From Podila epigama (lineage: Eukaryota; Mortierellomycota; Mortierellomycetes; Mortierellales; Mortierellaceae), in the NCBI GenBank assembly GCA_015679605.1, contig JAAAVE010000148.1, positions 8,962 through 29,880 of the forward strand: 20,919 nucleotides of DNA, written 5' to 3'. Position numbers and translations under genes: made by a program. Below are positions 9,501 to 20,919 of this stretch, in pieces. The notes beneath the pieces are model-generated. The model did no database searches, was not told the origin of the DNA, and saw only the letters and a program-made list of their open reading frames with translations. Within the stretch, counting starts at the first letter, position 1. Each line of letters opens with the position of its first letter.

Positions 9501-9975
9501 GGTTGGCAGTCTCTTTATGTTCCTGAAGCAACGGCGAGGCTAAAAGCTTTGCGTTGCTTTCGGCTACAGCCTTTTCATCCATGCCATCCGCGAATGGTAC
9601 AATGGCTACTCCAAGGACGACTGGATTTACACCGCAAGCACTATTAAGAGCAGTAAATTGCGGGTCTGCTGATAGTGATGATAATGCTGATACCAAAGGT
9701 CCTAGCTGTTTTCAATGCACAATTACAGGTTGAGAATAGAAATATATGGAAATGTAGTACTGTTGAGTCCATGGACAATACTTTTCTTGCACTTTTGAGT
9801 GTCCGTCCTTTGCTTAGCGAGAAATATGAGGTCTTACATCGATATCAGACACCACGGTGGCTATACAGGCTGTAAAGCTCCTGACATTCCATCCAATGAT
9901 GAACCCTGTCCTGAGGTTTTGTGAGCAAAGGTGTGATGGCCAAAATATTTTTGAAATGGCCACCGACGAATTCAT
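6521..9975 (-). CDS. GPI1: GPI-GlcNAc transferase subunit Gpi1 / PIG-Q
   Basis: Eight exons on the minus strand: 9975-9838, 9705-9455, 9315-9045, 8913-8235, 8111-7905, 7792-7653, 7497-6934 and 6826-6521. Introns are 107-155 nt and all phases match, giving 851 residues. Gpi1 is a multi-spanning ER membrane subunit of the complex that moves GlcNAc from UDP-GlcNAc to phosphatidylinositol, the first step of GPI-anchor synthesis. Family signatures are KIFWPSHL near the start, EIIFFKQPDARKFQFLSLDP, the repeated hydrophobic spans of exons 4-6, LFRGKKRNTLRHRIDSCDYD followed by LDQLLLGT, LLRLKDPNRLPGG, and the C-terminal FFQYSVLWKRLSSHYFTLRV. Exon 7 adds two Gln-rich stretches (about residues 634-646 and 683-701) in a soluble loop, which explains the length above yeast Gpi1. 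The ATG at 9975 fits the short N-terminus of fungal relatives. The exon 7/8 junction (YLFLS to NSPLPMS) is the least certain. Confidence 0.9.
7076..7285 (-). repeat. Glutamine-codon (CAG/CAA) repeat tracts in GPI1 exon 7
   Basis: Two clusters of CAA/CAG/CAT codons encode Gln/His-rich runs, at about 7240-7280 and 7080-7125. Codons are mixed rather than a pure triplet array. They fall between the conserved LPGGL and YLFLS segments of Gpi1, so they are probably tolerated loop insertions. Confidence 0.7.
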
Positions 9976-10036
9976 AGTCGTTTTCGTCCTGTCTTGTCTT
10001 TGGCGTAAGAAAGGGGAAGGAGCACGCAATTAAGAT

Positions 10037-10483
10037 TTAAAAGCTTCCACGCCTCTGCAAATGTTCCCTGGCCGATGTGCGGTATGGATAATCGTGTTTC
10101 TAGCAATTGAAAGGTCAAAAAACCGATGAGGATCCATTGCTGGTATATCGCTGATAGAAATAAGGAAAAACAGTATGCATACCCTTCTCGCCTCAAAGTT
10201 CGCGATACGTTCAAGTGGGATTAAGATCAACACGAAGAACAAAAGTAGGATGAGGAGTGCGTACAGTAGATATCTCTATCAGGAGATCCATGTTCAAGTT
10301 GTTAATAATTTTCATATGTGCATAGACAGAGATGAGCCAGGATACGTATTACGTGATGTGTACCTTGTGAGTTGTTTCCGGGACAGAGGCTGCAAAATTA
10401 TAGATATTTGAGATGACTGCAAAGTTGCACGCATAGTAGCCCAGGGCGAATGAGATGACAGCTGAAATCAAGTAGGGCCTCAT
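10037..10483 (-). CDS. Candidate small two-membrane-segment protein, unidentified
   Basis: A hand-built model on the minus strand has exons 10483-10364, 10275-10183 and 10054-10037, introns of 88 and 128 nt, and a 76-residue product. The ATG is the first after an in-frame TAA seven codons upstream. Exon 1 encodes MRPYLISAVISFALGYYACN and onward, with a hydrophobic span at about residues 4-24. Exon 2 gives YLLYALLILLLFFVLILIPL (about 42-61), then ERIANFEARR; exon 3 adds only five residues. If intron 2 were kept the frame would run on to about 121 residues. I do not recognise the family. It lies 61 nt upstream of the GPI1 start on the same strand. Small two-span subunits (Eri1/PIG-Y) exist in the GPI-GlcNAc transferase complex, but I see no sequence motif linking this protein to them, so that is only a topological resemblance. 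The last exon is uncertain. Confidence 0.5.
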
Positions 10484-11036
10484 CAAATGGATGCAACCGA
10501 ATTAAAGTGCGGCGAATGGCGGGGAGGGGGATGGGAACGGCCCAGGGAGGCGTGCGAGATTGATCTGTCTATTCTGTATGCCTGTCTTCTTTGTATGCGG
10601 TCCTGATACTGAAAGAGGTGAATCGTGTTCGTGTCTTTGTAAGGCCCAATTGTCTGTGCTCTTTTGTAAATTGTCCAACACAGAGTGAATATATGAATGA
10701 ATGACACGAAAAAGTCTGGAACGAATGGATGTAATTAAATCCCGTGACTTACCAAAGGAACGTGTTGGATTTCTCATTCTCCCCCCACACATTTTCCCGT
10801 AGGCAATTGAGGCGTGCACTGATCAGCCAATGAAATTTCTCACGGCCTTTGGCAAGGGGCTTATTCGGTGCATTGAACGAATGTCCGTGGGGCCAGAATA
10901 ATTTTTTTTCTTCGTTTAGCTTCAAAGGTTTAAAGCCGTTTTTTATTTTTTATTTTTTCTTTTCTTTTCTGTTCCTTTACCATTCAACTTCCACTCCACT
11001 CCCACTCATACACCCCCACCAAACACACTCTTCAAA
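10484..11036. other. Divergent intergenic region upstream of FAH and the small membrane-protein candidate
   Basis: This 553-nt gap has no convincing coding frame. It holds a CCAAT box and, in the last 110 nt before the FAH ATG, a strongly pyrimidine-rich plus-strand tract (T runs, then CCACTCC and CACCCCCACC), typical of the promoter and leader of well-expressed fungal genes. Confidence 0.55.
10827..10831 (+). promoter_or_regulatory. CCAAT box upstream of FAH
   Basis: CAGCCAATGA matches the HAP/NF-Y consensus well and lies about 206 nt upstream of the FAH ATG. It could also serve the divergent minus-strand candidate gene. Confidence 0.45.
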
Positions 11037-12938
11037 ATGTCCTTCATCGAGACCAAGCCTGATTCGGATTTCTCCATTCACAACATCCCCTTTGGCATCA
11101 TTTCCACTGCCCACAATGTACGTCAAGGTCAAACACATTAACATGCATTTTTTTTTAGTTGCAAGTCTCGTTCAAGCAAGTGGAAAAATAGCGATTGCAT
11201 CATATCTGAGCCTATTTGCTAAAGGCAAGAAAAAAAAAAGATCCCACGTTCAATTTCTAACCAACCTGATTGTCAACTTTTTAGGCCAAGCCCCGTGTTG
11301 CTACCCGCATCGGTGACTTTGCCGTCGACCTCGCTGTCCTCGCTGAGGCTGGTCTCTTTGCCGGTGTCCATGGTCTTCACGATGCCAAGGCCATTTTCTC
11401 CGAGGTATGTCCACGATCTGGTCATCTTTTTATTAACAAGATCACGATGAGAAGGATGTCTTGTTTTTTTTTGGACGAGATGGCCTCGATCCCGTAACAC
11501 ATAAAATAGTGAACCAGAACTGACATTTCTTTTCATCGCTCTATGTCCAATAGTCTACCTTGAACCACTTCATGACCTTGGGCAAGCCTACCTGGACTGC
11601 CACCCGCAAGCATATCCAGAAGCTTCTATCCGCTTCTGAGGCCACCCTCCGCGACAACCACGAACTCCGCCAGCGCGCCATCATCCCCGTTGGTGAGGTC
11701 AAGACCCATATCCCTGCCAACGTTGGTGACTACACCGACTTTTACGCCTCGAAGGAACACGCCACCAACGTCGGCATCATGTTCCGTGGCAAGGAGAACG
11801 CCCTCATGCCTAACTGGACTCACCTCCCCGTCGGCTACCACGGTCGTGCCTCCTCCGTTGTCGTCTCTGGCACCGAGTTGCACCGTCCTAAGGGTCAGCG
11901 CGTCCTCGTCAAGGGTGAGGATCCCCAGTTCGGTCCTTCCATTCGCATGGATTGCGAGCTCGAGATGGTAAGTAAACCTTGGTCTGAGATTTAATTGAAG
12001 TATTTATGGTGGAGCTGGTAAAGGTGGACCTGACCCGATCGCTTATTGGCCTCAATCGCTAATTATTTTTTTTTTTTTTCATTCGCATTTCTTACTATCG
12101 TCCTCATAGGCCTTCCTTGTTGGTACCGGCAACAAGTTGGGTGACTCTATCCCTGTTGAGTCTGCCAAGGACCACATCTTTGGTGTTGTCTTGATGAACG
12201 ACTGGACTGCTCGTGATATTCAGGGTATGTCGAGAAGGAAGAAAAAGAAGAGAATCATGAAGAAAAGGAAGGGAAAAAAAAGTGACATGTATCTTTCTGT
12301 GACGATCCGTCACTCTAGATACAACAACAAAAACTATGGAAATCCGTCTCATGTTTGAATATCACATAACTAACAGTTTTATTTTGACTTGATTGCATCT
12401 AATAGTTTATGAGTATGTTCCCCTTGGACCTTTCCTCGGCAAGAACTTTGGTACCACCATCTCTGCCTGGGTTGTGACCATGGATGCCCTCGAGCCATTC
12501 TTGGTTCCCGGCCCTGTTCAGGACCCCAAGCCCCTCCCTTACCTTGCCGAGTCTCGCGACTCTGCTTACGATATCAAGTTGGAGGTCAAGCTCAAGCCTG
12601 CTGAGAGTGACAAGTACTCGGTCATCTCGCGCTCCAACCTCAAGTACATGTACTGGTCTTTTGCCCAGCAGCTCGCCCATCACACCGTCAACGGCTGCAA
12701 TACGCGCGCTGGTGATCTCTGCGGCACAGGTACCATCTCTGGCCCCACCGAGGACTCTTTTGGTTCCCTCCTTGAGTTGACCTGGGCCGGCGCCAAGGAG
12801 CTCCAGCTTGCCGATGGCATCACTCGCAAATTCCTTCAAGATAACGATGAGATGATCTTGGCCGGTTGGTGCGAGAAGGATGGTGTCCGTGTCGGCTTTG
12901 GCGAGTGCCACGGCAAGATTCTCCCCGCCCGCCAGTAA
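11037..12938 (+). CDS. FAH: Fumarylacetoacetase (fumarylacetoacetate hydrolase)
   Basis: Five exons: 11037-11117, 11285-11404, 11554-11967, 12110-12224 and 12406-12938 (introns 149-181 nt except 142 for the third), giving 420 residues against 419 in human FAH. The enzyme hydrolyses fumarylacetoacetate to fumarate and acetoacetate, the last step of tyrosine/phenylalanine breakdown, in the cytosol. The N-terminus ([20 protein letters not shown]) and the catalytic domain match the family closely. The active-site motifs are present: [16 protein letters not shown] (metal Asp, catalytic His), MDCELEM (metal Glu pair), [10 protein letters not shown] (metal Asp, Arg, Gln), [12 protein letters not shown] (Lys) and FGSLLELTW (Glu). 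The exons are rich in C/G-ending codons compared with neighbouring genes such as GPI1, which suggests high expression. That also produces a long antisense frame over exon 5 that is only a shadow. No other tyrosine-catabolism gene is in the window. Confidence 0.97.
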
Positions 12939-13112
12939 AAAGACCATACATCGGGTATATACTCTGCCTCCTTTTCTCTTTTCACTCTCTGTCATTAACG
13001 CATCCAACGCCTCATTTTTGTAAAATTAAAAAATAACACATTTTTGCACATAAAACATTGGAATGAACATTGGTTTGTCTTATCATTCTTGGGGCAATGC
13101 TCCATACATTTA

Positions 13113-14980
<1,868 letters not shown>

Positions 14981-16309
14981 ATGACAAAGCGCTCAGGAGG
15001 ACCCGCGGCATTACCCGTTCCCAAGGTCAGGAAACAGGCACCTGTCGATACTGGCAAGACTTCCTTCTCTAAAACTACAAAGTCAACAACAACAACCACA
15101 ACCACAACAACAAGAACGACAACAAAAGCATCAGAGCCCAAGAGTATCTTGAAGAAACCTCTTCGCTCAACATCATCCACATCGGAATCAACCACAGCAG
15201 CAAAGGGCTCCTTATCCTTGTCATCATCAAAACCAAAGGCAGTCATGTCTGGTGCAGCCTTGTTGAAGGCCAACACCAAGGCTGCCTCAAACACCTTGCC
15301 CACCTTTGACTCTGACGACAGTGATTCAGAACCACCCGAGGGTGCCGTCTGGCAGCCAGTGATGGCCAGCAAAGGAGATATCACAGGAGGCTTTGGTCGC
15401 AAGCGCAGAGCGCCTGTTGAGTCGGAAGAAGAGTTCAACAGTGGTGAGAGTGATGACGCCGAGGACGAAAGAGAATCATCCGATGAGGAATCATCCGACG
15501 AAAAAGAAGATTCCGATGCTGATGACTTGGAAGGAGTGTCTGCAGCAGTCAAGAGTAAGTGCTGTTGTTTCTTTTTTTTTGGTATCTTCTTTCTTGCACC
15601 TTATATGCATAGTAATCATTGTTGTCTAACATGTTTAAAAATATGTTTCAATCGAGTTAGAGGTGTCAAAGAAACATACAGAGGAAAACATGGCCGAGGC
15701 AATGTCCAAGATTTTGGGATCAAGTCTTCGCAAGGCTGACGCAAACACACCCATTCTTGCCAAATCGCGTGGAACAGAACGTAAACTGGAGGAGGAAAAG
15801 ATGGAGCTCAAGGCCAGGAAGGCCATCGCTAACGAAAAGAAACGTCTCGCTAACAAGGATCGCGTCAAACCTGATTATACTGGCATGGAATACGAAAAGA
15901 AGTTGCGCAAGGTCGCCACTCGTGGAGGTAATATGCATTGCATGTCGCGAAGGACAAAAAAAAAATGTGAGGAGATTCCTTGAGGAAAAAGAATGTTGGA
16001 TGACTGATTATGGTACTATTCTTCTTTCTAGTTGTTCAATTGTTCAATGCTATCAAGGCTCAACAAAAGGCTACTGATGACCTGTCAGAAAAGGTCAAGC
16101 CCATCACCACCAACTCCAAGGACAAGGGTACGAATTTAAGATATATCTTGAACATGTCATACATGCTTTTGTTTGAACCAGTGTGCCTAACACTATTTTT
16201 TTTTACTTTCGATCTATACCATTTTCTTTCACGTATGTTAGTTGCCAACTTGACCAAGGCCAGTTTCCTAGATCTTCTCAAGTCCGGAACAAAAGTTGCA
16301 GCCGTCTAA
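14981..16309 (+). CDS. RRP15: Rrp15-like ribosomal RNA processing protein
   Basis: Four exons: 14981-15554, 15661-15927, 16032-16127 and 16242-16309. Introns are 106, 104 and 114 nt, all phase 1, giving 334 residues. Rrp15 is a nucleolar component of pre-60S particles needed for maturation of 27S pre-rRNA; this role is from the family. The first 190 residues are low complexity: basic start MTKRSGG, a run of nine Thr, many Ser, a basic FGRKRRAP and a long acidic Ser/Asp/Glu stretch (about 140-180). The conserved part begins with ENMAEAMSKILGSSLRKAD and continues through ANTPILAKSRGTERKLEEEK, KVATRGVVQLFNAIKAQQK and SFLDLLKSG near the C-terminus, the usual Rrp15 signature. Only 164 nt separate its stop from the GatA ATG, so the GatA promoter is short or overlaps this 3' end. 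Confidence 0.9.
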
Positions 16310-16473
16310 GAATGCATTTCATACTTCTTTTGTAATAGACACAACAATACACGTCCCCATACACGAAAACCATTTCTCTACCATTGCGTGACTGCCTAGA
16401 CTTTGTCCCCTTTGAACCTTTTTTTTATTTTATTTGCTCCGTGCAGGAACTACATCTCCAAGACCATTTCTTC

Positions 16474-19197
16474 ATGTTGTCAGGAATCATAAAAAAGTCC
16501 ATTCTAATCACGGTGCCACGTTCATCCTACAGAACATTGGCTACCACCACCACCACAGCAACAAAACGATCACAAATTGACATTGACTCGTATCTTTCTG
16601 CCAGGTTCAATGAGGTATGAAAAAAAGGTCAAAAAGTGAGAATGAAAGACAAAAGACGAATACAGTGGAGGGGACTCTAAAAGCCATACTATCTATCTCA
16701 ACTGAATAAAAACTAATATCATCACCACCACCACCACTACCATAACTACCACGACTACTTGAAATAAACCTCCACCCTCAAGACCGTCACTCCCGAGTCA
16801 GTCGCGCAGGAATCGATCGACAATATTGAAAAGTACAACACGTACCTGAACGCATTCATCGATACAGTTGATCCTTCAACTGTCAAAACACAAGCATCCG
16901 AGGCGACTCTACGATGGCGTAAAAGTAAGGCTAAAACTATTTTTTTTTGTAGGAAGCAGTGAAAACAAGAAAACATGCACTCAAAACAGCTTCTTAACAC
17001 GTACTTTGTACAAAAAAATTACAGATCAACAAAAGAGTCCTATAGATGGTGCTGTGATGGGATACAAAATGAATTTTTGTACATCCGAGTTGCGTACGAC
17101 GTGTAGCTCTCACATGTTGGCTGGTAACGTTTTTTGTTCTTTTCCGTGACTCGACTATTTGTTCATTAGTTACCCGTTGTATATGATACCGGTGGATCTC
17201 ATTCTTTTGTCGCATTGATTGTCATAAAAAAAAAGACTTTAGAGCTCCTTTTACCGCGACGGCAATCGAACATTTGCAAAACGCGGGTGTCATCATGGCA
17301 GGAAAAGTCAATATGGACGAATTTGGAATGGGGTAAAATAACAAAACAACAAGAAAAGAACGGACAATAATGCCTTCAGAGTAACGATCATCAAAACAAA
17401 CAAAAAATGAACAACAGACATCTTAATAGATTCTTACACTCTTCCCTATTCATAGATCATACAATATCTTTAGTAACGTTGGACCTGTCAAGAACCCTCA
17501 TGGAGTTGTTGGTAAACAGATCAAGAATTTGGACGAGAACGATGCACGCGCTGCAGGTGGAAGCTCAGGCGGAAGTGCAGCAGCTGTAGCTAGCAACATG
17601 TGCTTTGCGTAAGTCGATTAGTCTTTGTCCACTTCACTTTATGGCAGGCAGGGAAGCCATGAGACAGGGCCCACATCATCATCATGCAACTCTAATTATC
17701 CTTCTTTTCCTATGAAATACTATGGATTATGAATCATACCACAATAGTGCTCTTGGATCGGATACAGGAGGATCCGTTCGACTTCCAGCATCCTACTGTG
17801 GAATCGTTGGGTTCAAGCCTTCTTATGGACGGATATCTAGATGGGGTCTTATTGCCTATGCAAGCTCATTAGATACAGTCGGAATCTTGTCAAAGACGGT
17901 GGATGACGCAAAACTCTTGTATGGTAAGGATATATATATATTCGTGCGACATGAACATAACAAAAGGAAAATAATGAGGAAACATGTACTAATACGTCGA
18001 CTCGCGCATATATATCAGAAATCATGTCAAAAGAAGACAGCAAGGATTCAACGTGCTTGACAAAAGTTCAGAGGGAGCGGATAACACAGTTCATCCCAGA
18101 GTTGACCGCAAATTATTCAACAGACAAGGATCGACCGCTGCAGGGTATCAGGATCGGCATCCCTCAGGAATTCAATGTCGCCGAACTCTCATCAGCTTCA
18201 CGCACTCTTTGGCGACGAGGTATTCGAGCACTGAAGGATGCAGGTGCTACTGTCGTCCCTGTCTCGTTACCCAACATTAAATTGGCTGTCGGTGCCTATG
18301 TCACCTTGGGCACTGCGGAAGCATCCAGCAATCTACAGCGATATGATGGTGTTCGATATGGTAAGGGGATTTTTTTTGCTTCTATACAAAAGCGAGGAGC
18401 TCGATCAGTAGCGGTCTGAATGAACGGAAAGAAGCACGCTTGAAGTCGCGACATTTACCTTACTGACCCAACATGAGGAACGATTATTATAGGTCATCAG
18501 AGTGACAAGGTAGACGGCAAGGACGAACTGTATTCACATACTAGAAGCGAGGGCTTTGGTAAAGAGGTCCGTCGTCGTATTCTCACTGGGACATATGTCT
18601 TGACTTCAGGGTAAGTGATGAGAAGTGAGTATACATGTGCGTGTTTGCGGAGAGAAAAACAGACATGAGAAAAAAAAAAAGAGAGTATACTGACTATTCA
18701 TCCCGATGCATGTCCAATATCTTAGATCATTTGACAACTACTTTTTGCGCGCACAAAAGATTCGTCAGACGATTCGAAATGATTTCGACAGAGTCTTTTG
18801 TCGACCCAATATCATCACCATGCCTCTGAACAATTCTTCAAGCACAACCTCATCATCTTCATCAACATCCTCATCAGACAAACACAACAACAAAAACAAT
18901 GTCGACAATGGTGACAGCACACGCGTACACGCCTTGCTCACGCCAACAGCCGCGACGACAGCACCAAAACTGGTAGATTGCATTGGGGATCATGTGGATC
19001 CCATCAACGCCTTCATGGATGATATCATGACTATCCCAGCGTCGTTGGCAGGCTTGCCGGCGATGAGTGTGCCCTTTGGTACCTGTGCCGAGGACGGCTT
19101 CCCAGTCGGACTACAGGTCATGGCACAATACGGTGATGAGGCTTCTGTTTTTAGAGTGGCTCGAGTACTTGAGGAGCAAGGCAAGAAGCTCTCATGA
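16474..19197 (+). CDS. HER2: Mitochondrial glutamyl-tRNA(Gln) amidotransferase subunit A (Her2/QRSL1/GatA)
   Basis: Nine exons: 16474-16614, 16783-16924, 17025-17123, 17245-17332, 17456-17608, 17748-17923, 18019-18360, 18493-18610 and 18726-19197; frames match throughout, giving 576 residues. GatA is the amidase that releases ammonia from glutamine for turning Glu-tRNA(Gln) into Gln-tRNA(Gln) in mitochondria. The first 36 residues are basic, hydroxylated and free of acid, a typical mitochondrial presequence. The amidase-signature triad is visible: K109 in GYKMNF, Ser193 in GGSSGGSAA, and nucleophile Ser217 in [40 protein letters not shown] and [10 protein letters not shown] also match. Oddities are KMN in place of the usual KDN, about four residues apparently missing at the exon 3/4 junction ([11 protein letters not shown]), and a Ser/Asn-rich insertion at about 454-487. 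Exon 4's acceptor (TTTAGAG) was chosen to keep frame; it is the weakest junction. Confidence 0.9.
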
Positions 19198-19540
19198 GTT
19201 TTTTTTTTTATTATTATTATCATCTAGAGTAATAAAATATCCTCTTTAGAGAAGTGGTACCAATTAGATAGAAGGTATAAAGGATGAACATATTCTCAAG
19301 GTGGTGGAAGAGGTTTGAATTTGCGCGTCAAGGATCAGAAAGAAAAAAAAATGTCTACCCAAAAAGGAAAATGTGTTCCTGAGAAAAAAAAAACTTGAAG
19401 CCGTTGCACTTAAGGGGTTATTGACTGTGCCCAAAGAGAGAATGGTTTCGTTTTTTTTTTTTTTTTACAAAAAAGGATTCTCTTCAAATCCGAAAATTCC
19501 ATCTCTTCCGTCCTTCATCCAAACAACACCAGAGAAAACA
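19198..19540. other. GatA 3' flank and deoxyhypusine synthase promoter/leader
   Basis: This 343-nt interval holds the GatA polyadenylation signal, an (ATT)n stretch, A runs and a 16-T homopolymer at 19451-19466, about 75 nt before the next ATG. The downstream frame is open through it, with an upstream in-frame ATG at 19442. No separate gene is seen. Confidence 0.5.
19231..19236 (+). terminator. Likely polyadenylation signal of GatA
   Basis: A canonical AATAAA lies 34 nt after the GatA stop codon, following a T run and an ATT repeat. Position and sense are right; use is inferred. Confidence 0.45.
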
Positions 19541-20885
19541 ATGTCACAACAACCAACTTCATTACCGGATTCAACACAGGCAGCTGTCTTTGTTGCATCC
19601 ACAGAAATGCCCAAAGATGCCATTGTGATCAAGGGTCCAGATTTCAACAAGACCTTGTCCCTCGATGCCCTTTTATCAACCTACATTTCGTCTGGATTCC
19701 AAGCCAGTGCCATGGGCAAAGCAATCGCAATCATCAACGAAATGCGTTCGTGGCGTTTGTCGGATGATCCTCTTCCAGAACCACAAGAAGGCGAGACCAT
19801 TGACCCCGAACTCCTCGACCCCGCTTATCGCGCCTCTGTGAAATGTAAAATCTTTTTGGGTTATACTTCCAACTTGGTCTCGTCCGGTGTCCGAGAAGTG
19901 ATCCGATTCTTGGTCCAGCAGTCTCTTGTCGATTGTTTGGTTTCCTCTGCCGGTGGTATTGAAGAAGATTTTATCAAGTGTCTTGCTCCTACCTACTTGG
20001 GTGAATTCTCTCTCGAAGGTGCCAAGCTGCGTCGTCAAGGATTGAACCGTATCGGCAACTTGCTCGTTCCCAATGATAACTACTGCAAGTTTGAAGACTG
20101 GGTCGTGCCAATTTTGGACACCATGTTGGATGAACAAAAGAATCAGGGCGCGCACTGGACACCAAGTGCTGTCATCCGACGACTTGGCAAGGAAATTAAC
20201 AATGAAGAATCGATCTACTACTGGGCTTACAAAGTATGCTTGCTATTTCTGTGCTTTGACATTTCTTTTTTTTTTCTTATATCTTGAAAGACGAAATGCA
20301 TGGCCCTCAATTAAAAGCACCTTGATTGGTTATCTAACGGATCTCTTTCTCTCTTACACTCCCCTATAGAACGATATCCCAGTGTTCTGCCCAGCATTGA
20401 CAGATGGATCCTTGGGTGACATGATCTATTTCCATTCTTACAAGAGTCCAGGATTGATCATTGACATTGTAGCTGATATTCGCAACATGAACAACCAAGC
20501 AGTATTCGCCAAAAAGACGGGTGTCATCATTCTCGGCGGAGGTGTCGTCAAGCATCATATCTGCAACGCTAATCTCATGGTACGTACCCTGTTCTCACTT
20601 GGTTCTGTTCATATTATTTCTCCAAACATAAAACACTCAAGCTCTTTACTCTTTTTTCTTCCTCTTTATATATATATATATATATTTTTATAGCGCAATG
20701 GAGCAGATTATGCAGTGTTCATCAACACTGGTCAAGAGTTTGACGGCAGTGACGCAGGAGCTCGTCCGGATGAGGCTGTCTCTTGGGGCAAGATTCGTCT
20801 GGACGGCAAATCTGTCAAGGTCTACACCGATGCCACCATCGCTTTCCCTCTCATCGTCTCACAAACCTTTGCCAAGGGCCTTTAA
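19541..20885 (+). CDS. DYS1: Deoxyhypusine synthase
   Basis: Three exons: 19541-20233, 20370-20579 and 20694-20885 (introns 136 and 114 nt, phase 0), giving 364 residues against about 369 in human. The enzyme moves the aminobutyl group of spermidine, with NAD, onto one lysine of eIF5A, the first step of hypusine formation in the cytosol. Conserved segments are [60 protein letters not shown], the catalytic lysine K292 in [20 protein letters not shown], and the NAD/spermidine-site run [20 protein letters not shown] followed by SWGKIRLD. All are intact, so an active enzyme is expected. MSQQPTS is taken as the start because it fits family length. An upstream in-frame ATG at 19442 would add 33 residues translated through a poly-T tract and is less likely. 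Confidence 0.97.
20667..20684. repeat. TA dinucleotide repeat in the last DHS intron
   Basis: Nine TA units lie just upstream of the acceptor TTTTTATAG of intron 2, within the region normally used as branch/polypyrimidine tract. Confidence 0.85.
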
Positions 20886-20886
20886 T

Positions 20887-20889
<3 letters not shown>

Positions 20890-20919
<30 letters not shown>
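20890..20919. repeat. GA dinucleotide microsatellite at the right edge
   Basis: A perfect (GA)15 array starts five bases after the DHS stop codon and runs off the window, so its full length is unknown and it probably lies in the 3' UTR. Confidence 0.9.

Noticed and set aside
9972-10214. 80-codon minus-strand frame whose TGA overlaps the GPI1 ATG
   Set aside because: It looks like a coupled-start overlap, but that arrangement is not expected in a fungal nuclear gene. Joining it to the upstream exons would need a 43-nt intron, shorter than any other here, so an 18-nt last exon was preferred.
10502-10819. Minus-strand frames of 74-105 codons upstream of FAH
   Set aside because: No family resemblance, overlapping frames, and location in a promoter-like region with a CCAAT box.
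12399-13007. 202-codon frame antisense to FAH exon 5
   Set aside because: The FAH exon has a strong bias to C/G-ending codons, which suppresses antisense stops. The translation resembles nothing, and the plus strand encodes FAH unambiguously.

Overview
The window reads as nuclear DNA from a fungus. Every multi-exon gene has short GT-AG introns of 81-181 nt, long A/T homopolymer runs, and products with clear fungal or general eukaryotic relatives. Intron density, intron size and long poly-T/poly-A tracts suggest an early-diverging (Mucoromycota-like, possibly Mortierella-type) fungus, but that placement is inference. No mobile element, rRNA, tRNA, CRISPR array or prokaryotic operon was seen.

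Layout from left to right. (1) Minus strand, 1-1464: an SFP1-like C2H2 zinc-finger regulator with an intronless open frame running off the left edge, followed by about 1.8 kb of gene-poor, repeat-rich DNA that probably holds its promoter and 5' leader. (2) Minus strand, 3280-4448: ESCRT-III subunit Vps2/CHMP2, six coding exons, the first only 6 nt. (3) Minus strand, 4774-6363: two-domain FEX fluoride exporter, three exons. (4) Minus strand, 6521-9975: Gpi1/PIG-Q, subunit of the GPI-GlcNAc transferase, eight exons. (5) Minus strand, 10037-10483: a candidate small two-membrane-segment protein that I cannot name, close upstream of GPI1. (6) Plus strand, 11037-12938: fumarylacetoacetase, five exons. 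(7) Minus strand, 13113-14400: stand-alone UDP-glucose 4-epimerase, two exons, convergent with (6). (8) Plus strand, 14981-16309: Rrp15-like ribosome-biogenesis protein, four exons. (9) Plus strand, 16474-19197: mitochondrial glutamyl-tRNA(Gln) amidotransferase subunit A, nine exons. (10) Plus strand, 19541-20885: deoxyhypusine synthase, three exons, ending at a GA microsatellite at the right edge.

The exon models were built by hand: each junction was checked for GT/AG ends, for preserved reading frame, and for continuity with family motifs. The resulting protein lengths (Vps2 223, FEX 445, Gpi1 851, FAH 420, epimerase 378, Rrp15 334, GatA 576, DHS 364 residues) are reasonable for the families. 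Gpi1 and GatA are longer because of low-complexity segments.

The genes are mostly unrelated housekeeping functions, as is usual for fungal chromosomes. A loose theme of translation and ribosome production (SFP1, RRP15, GatA, deoxyhypusine synthase) is probably coincidence. I found no convincing new multi-gene system. The points most worth a second look are the unnamed small membrane protein beside GPI1, an upstream ORF overlapping the SFP1 start, the 6-nt first coding exon of VPS2, and the altered catalytic-lysine neighbourhood and doubtful exon junction in GatA.
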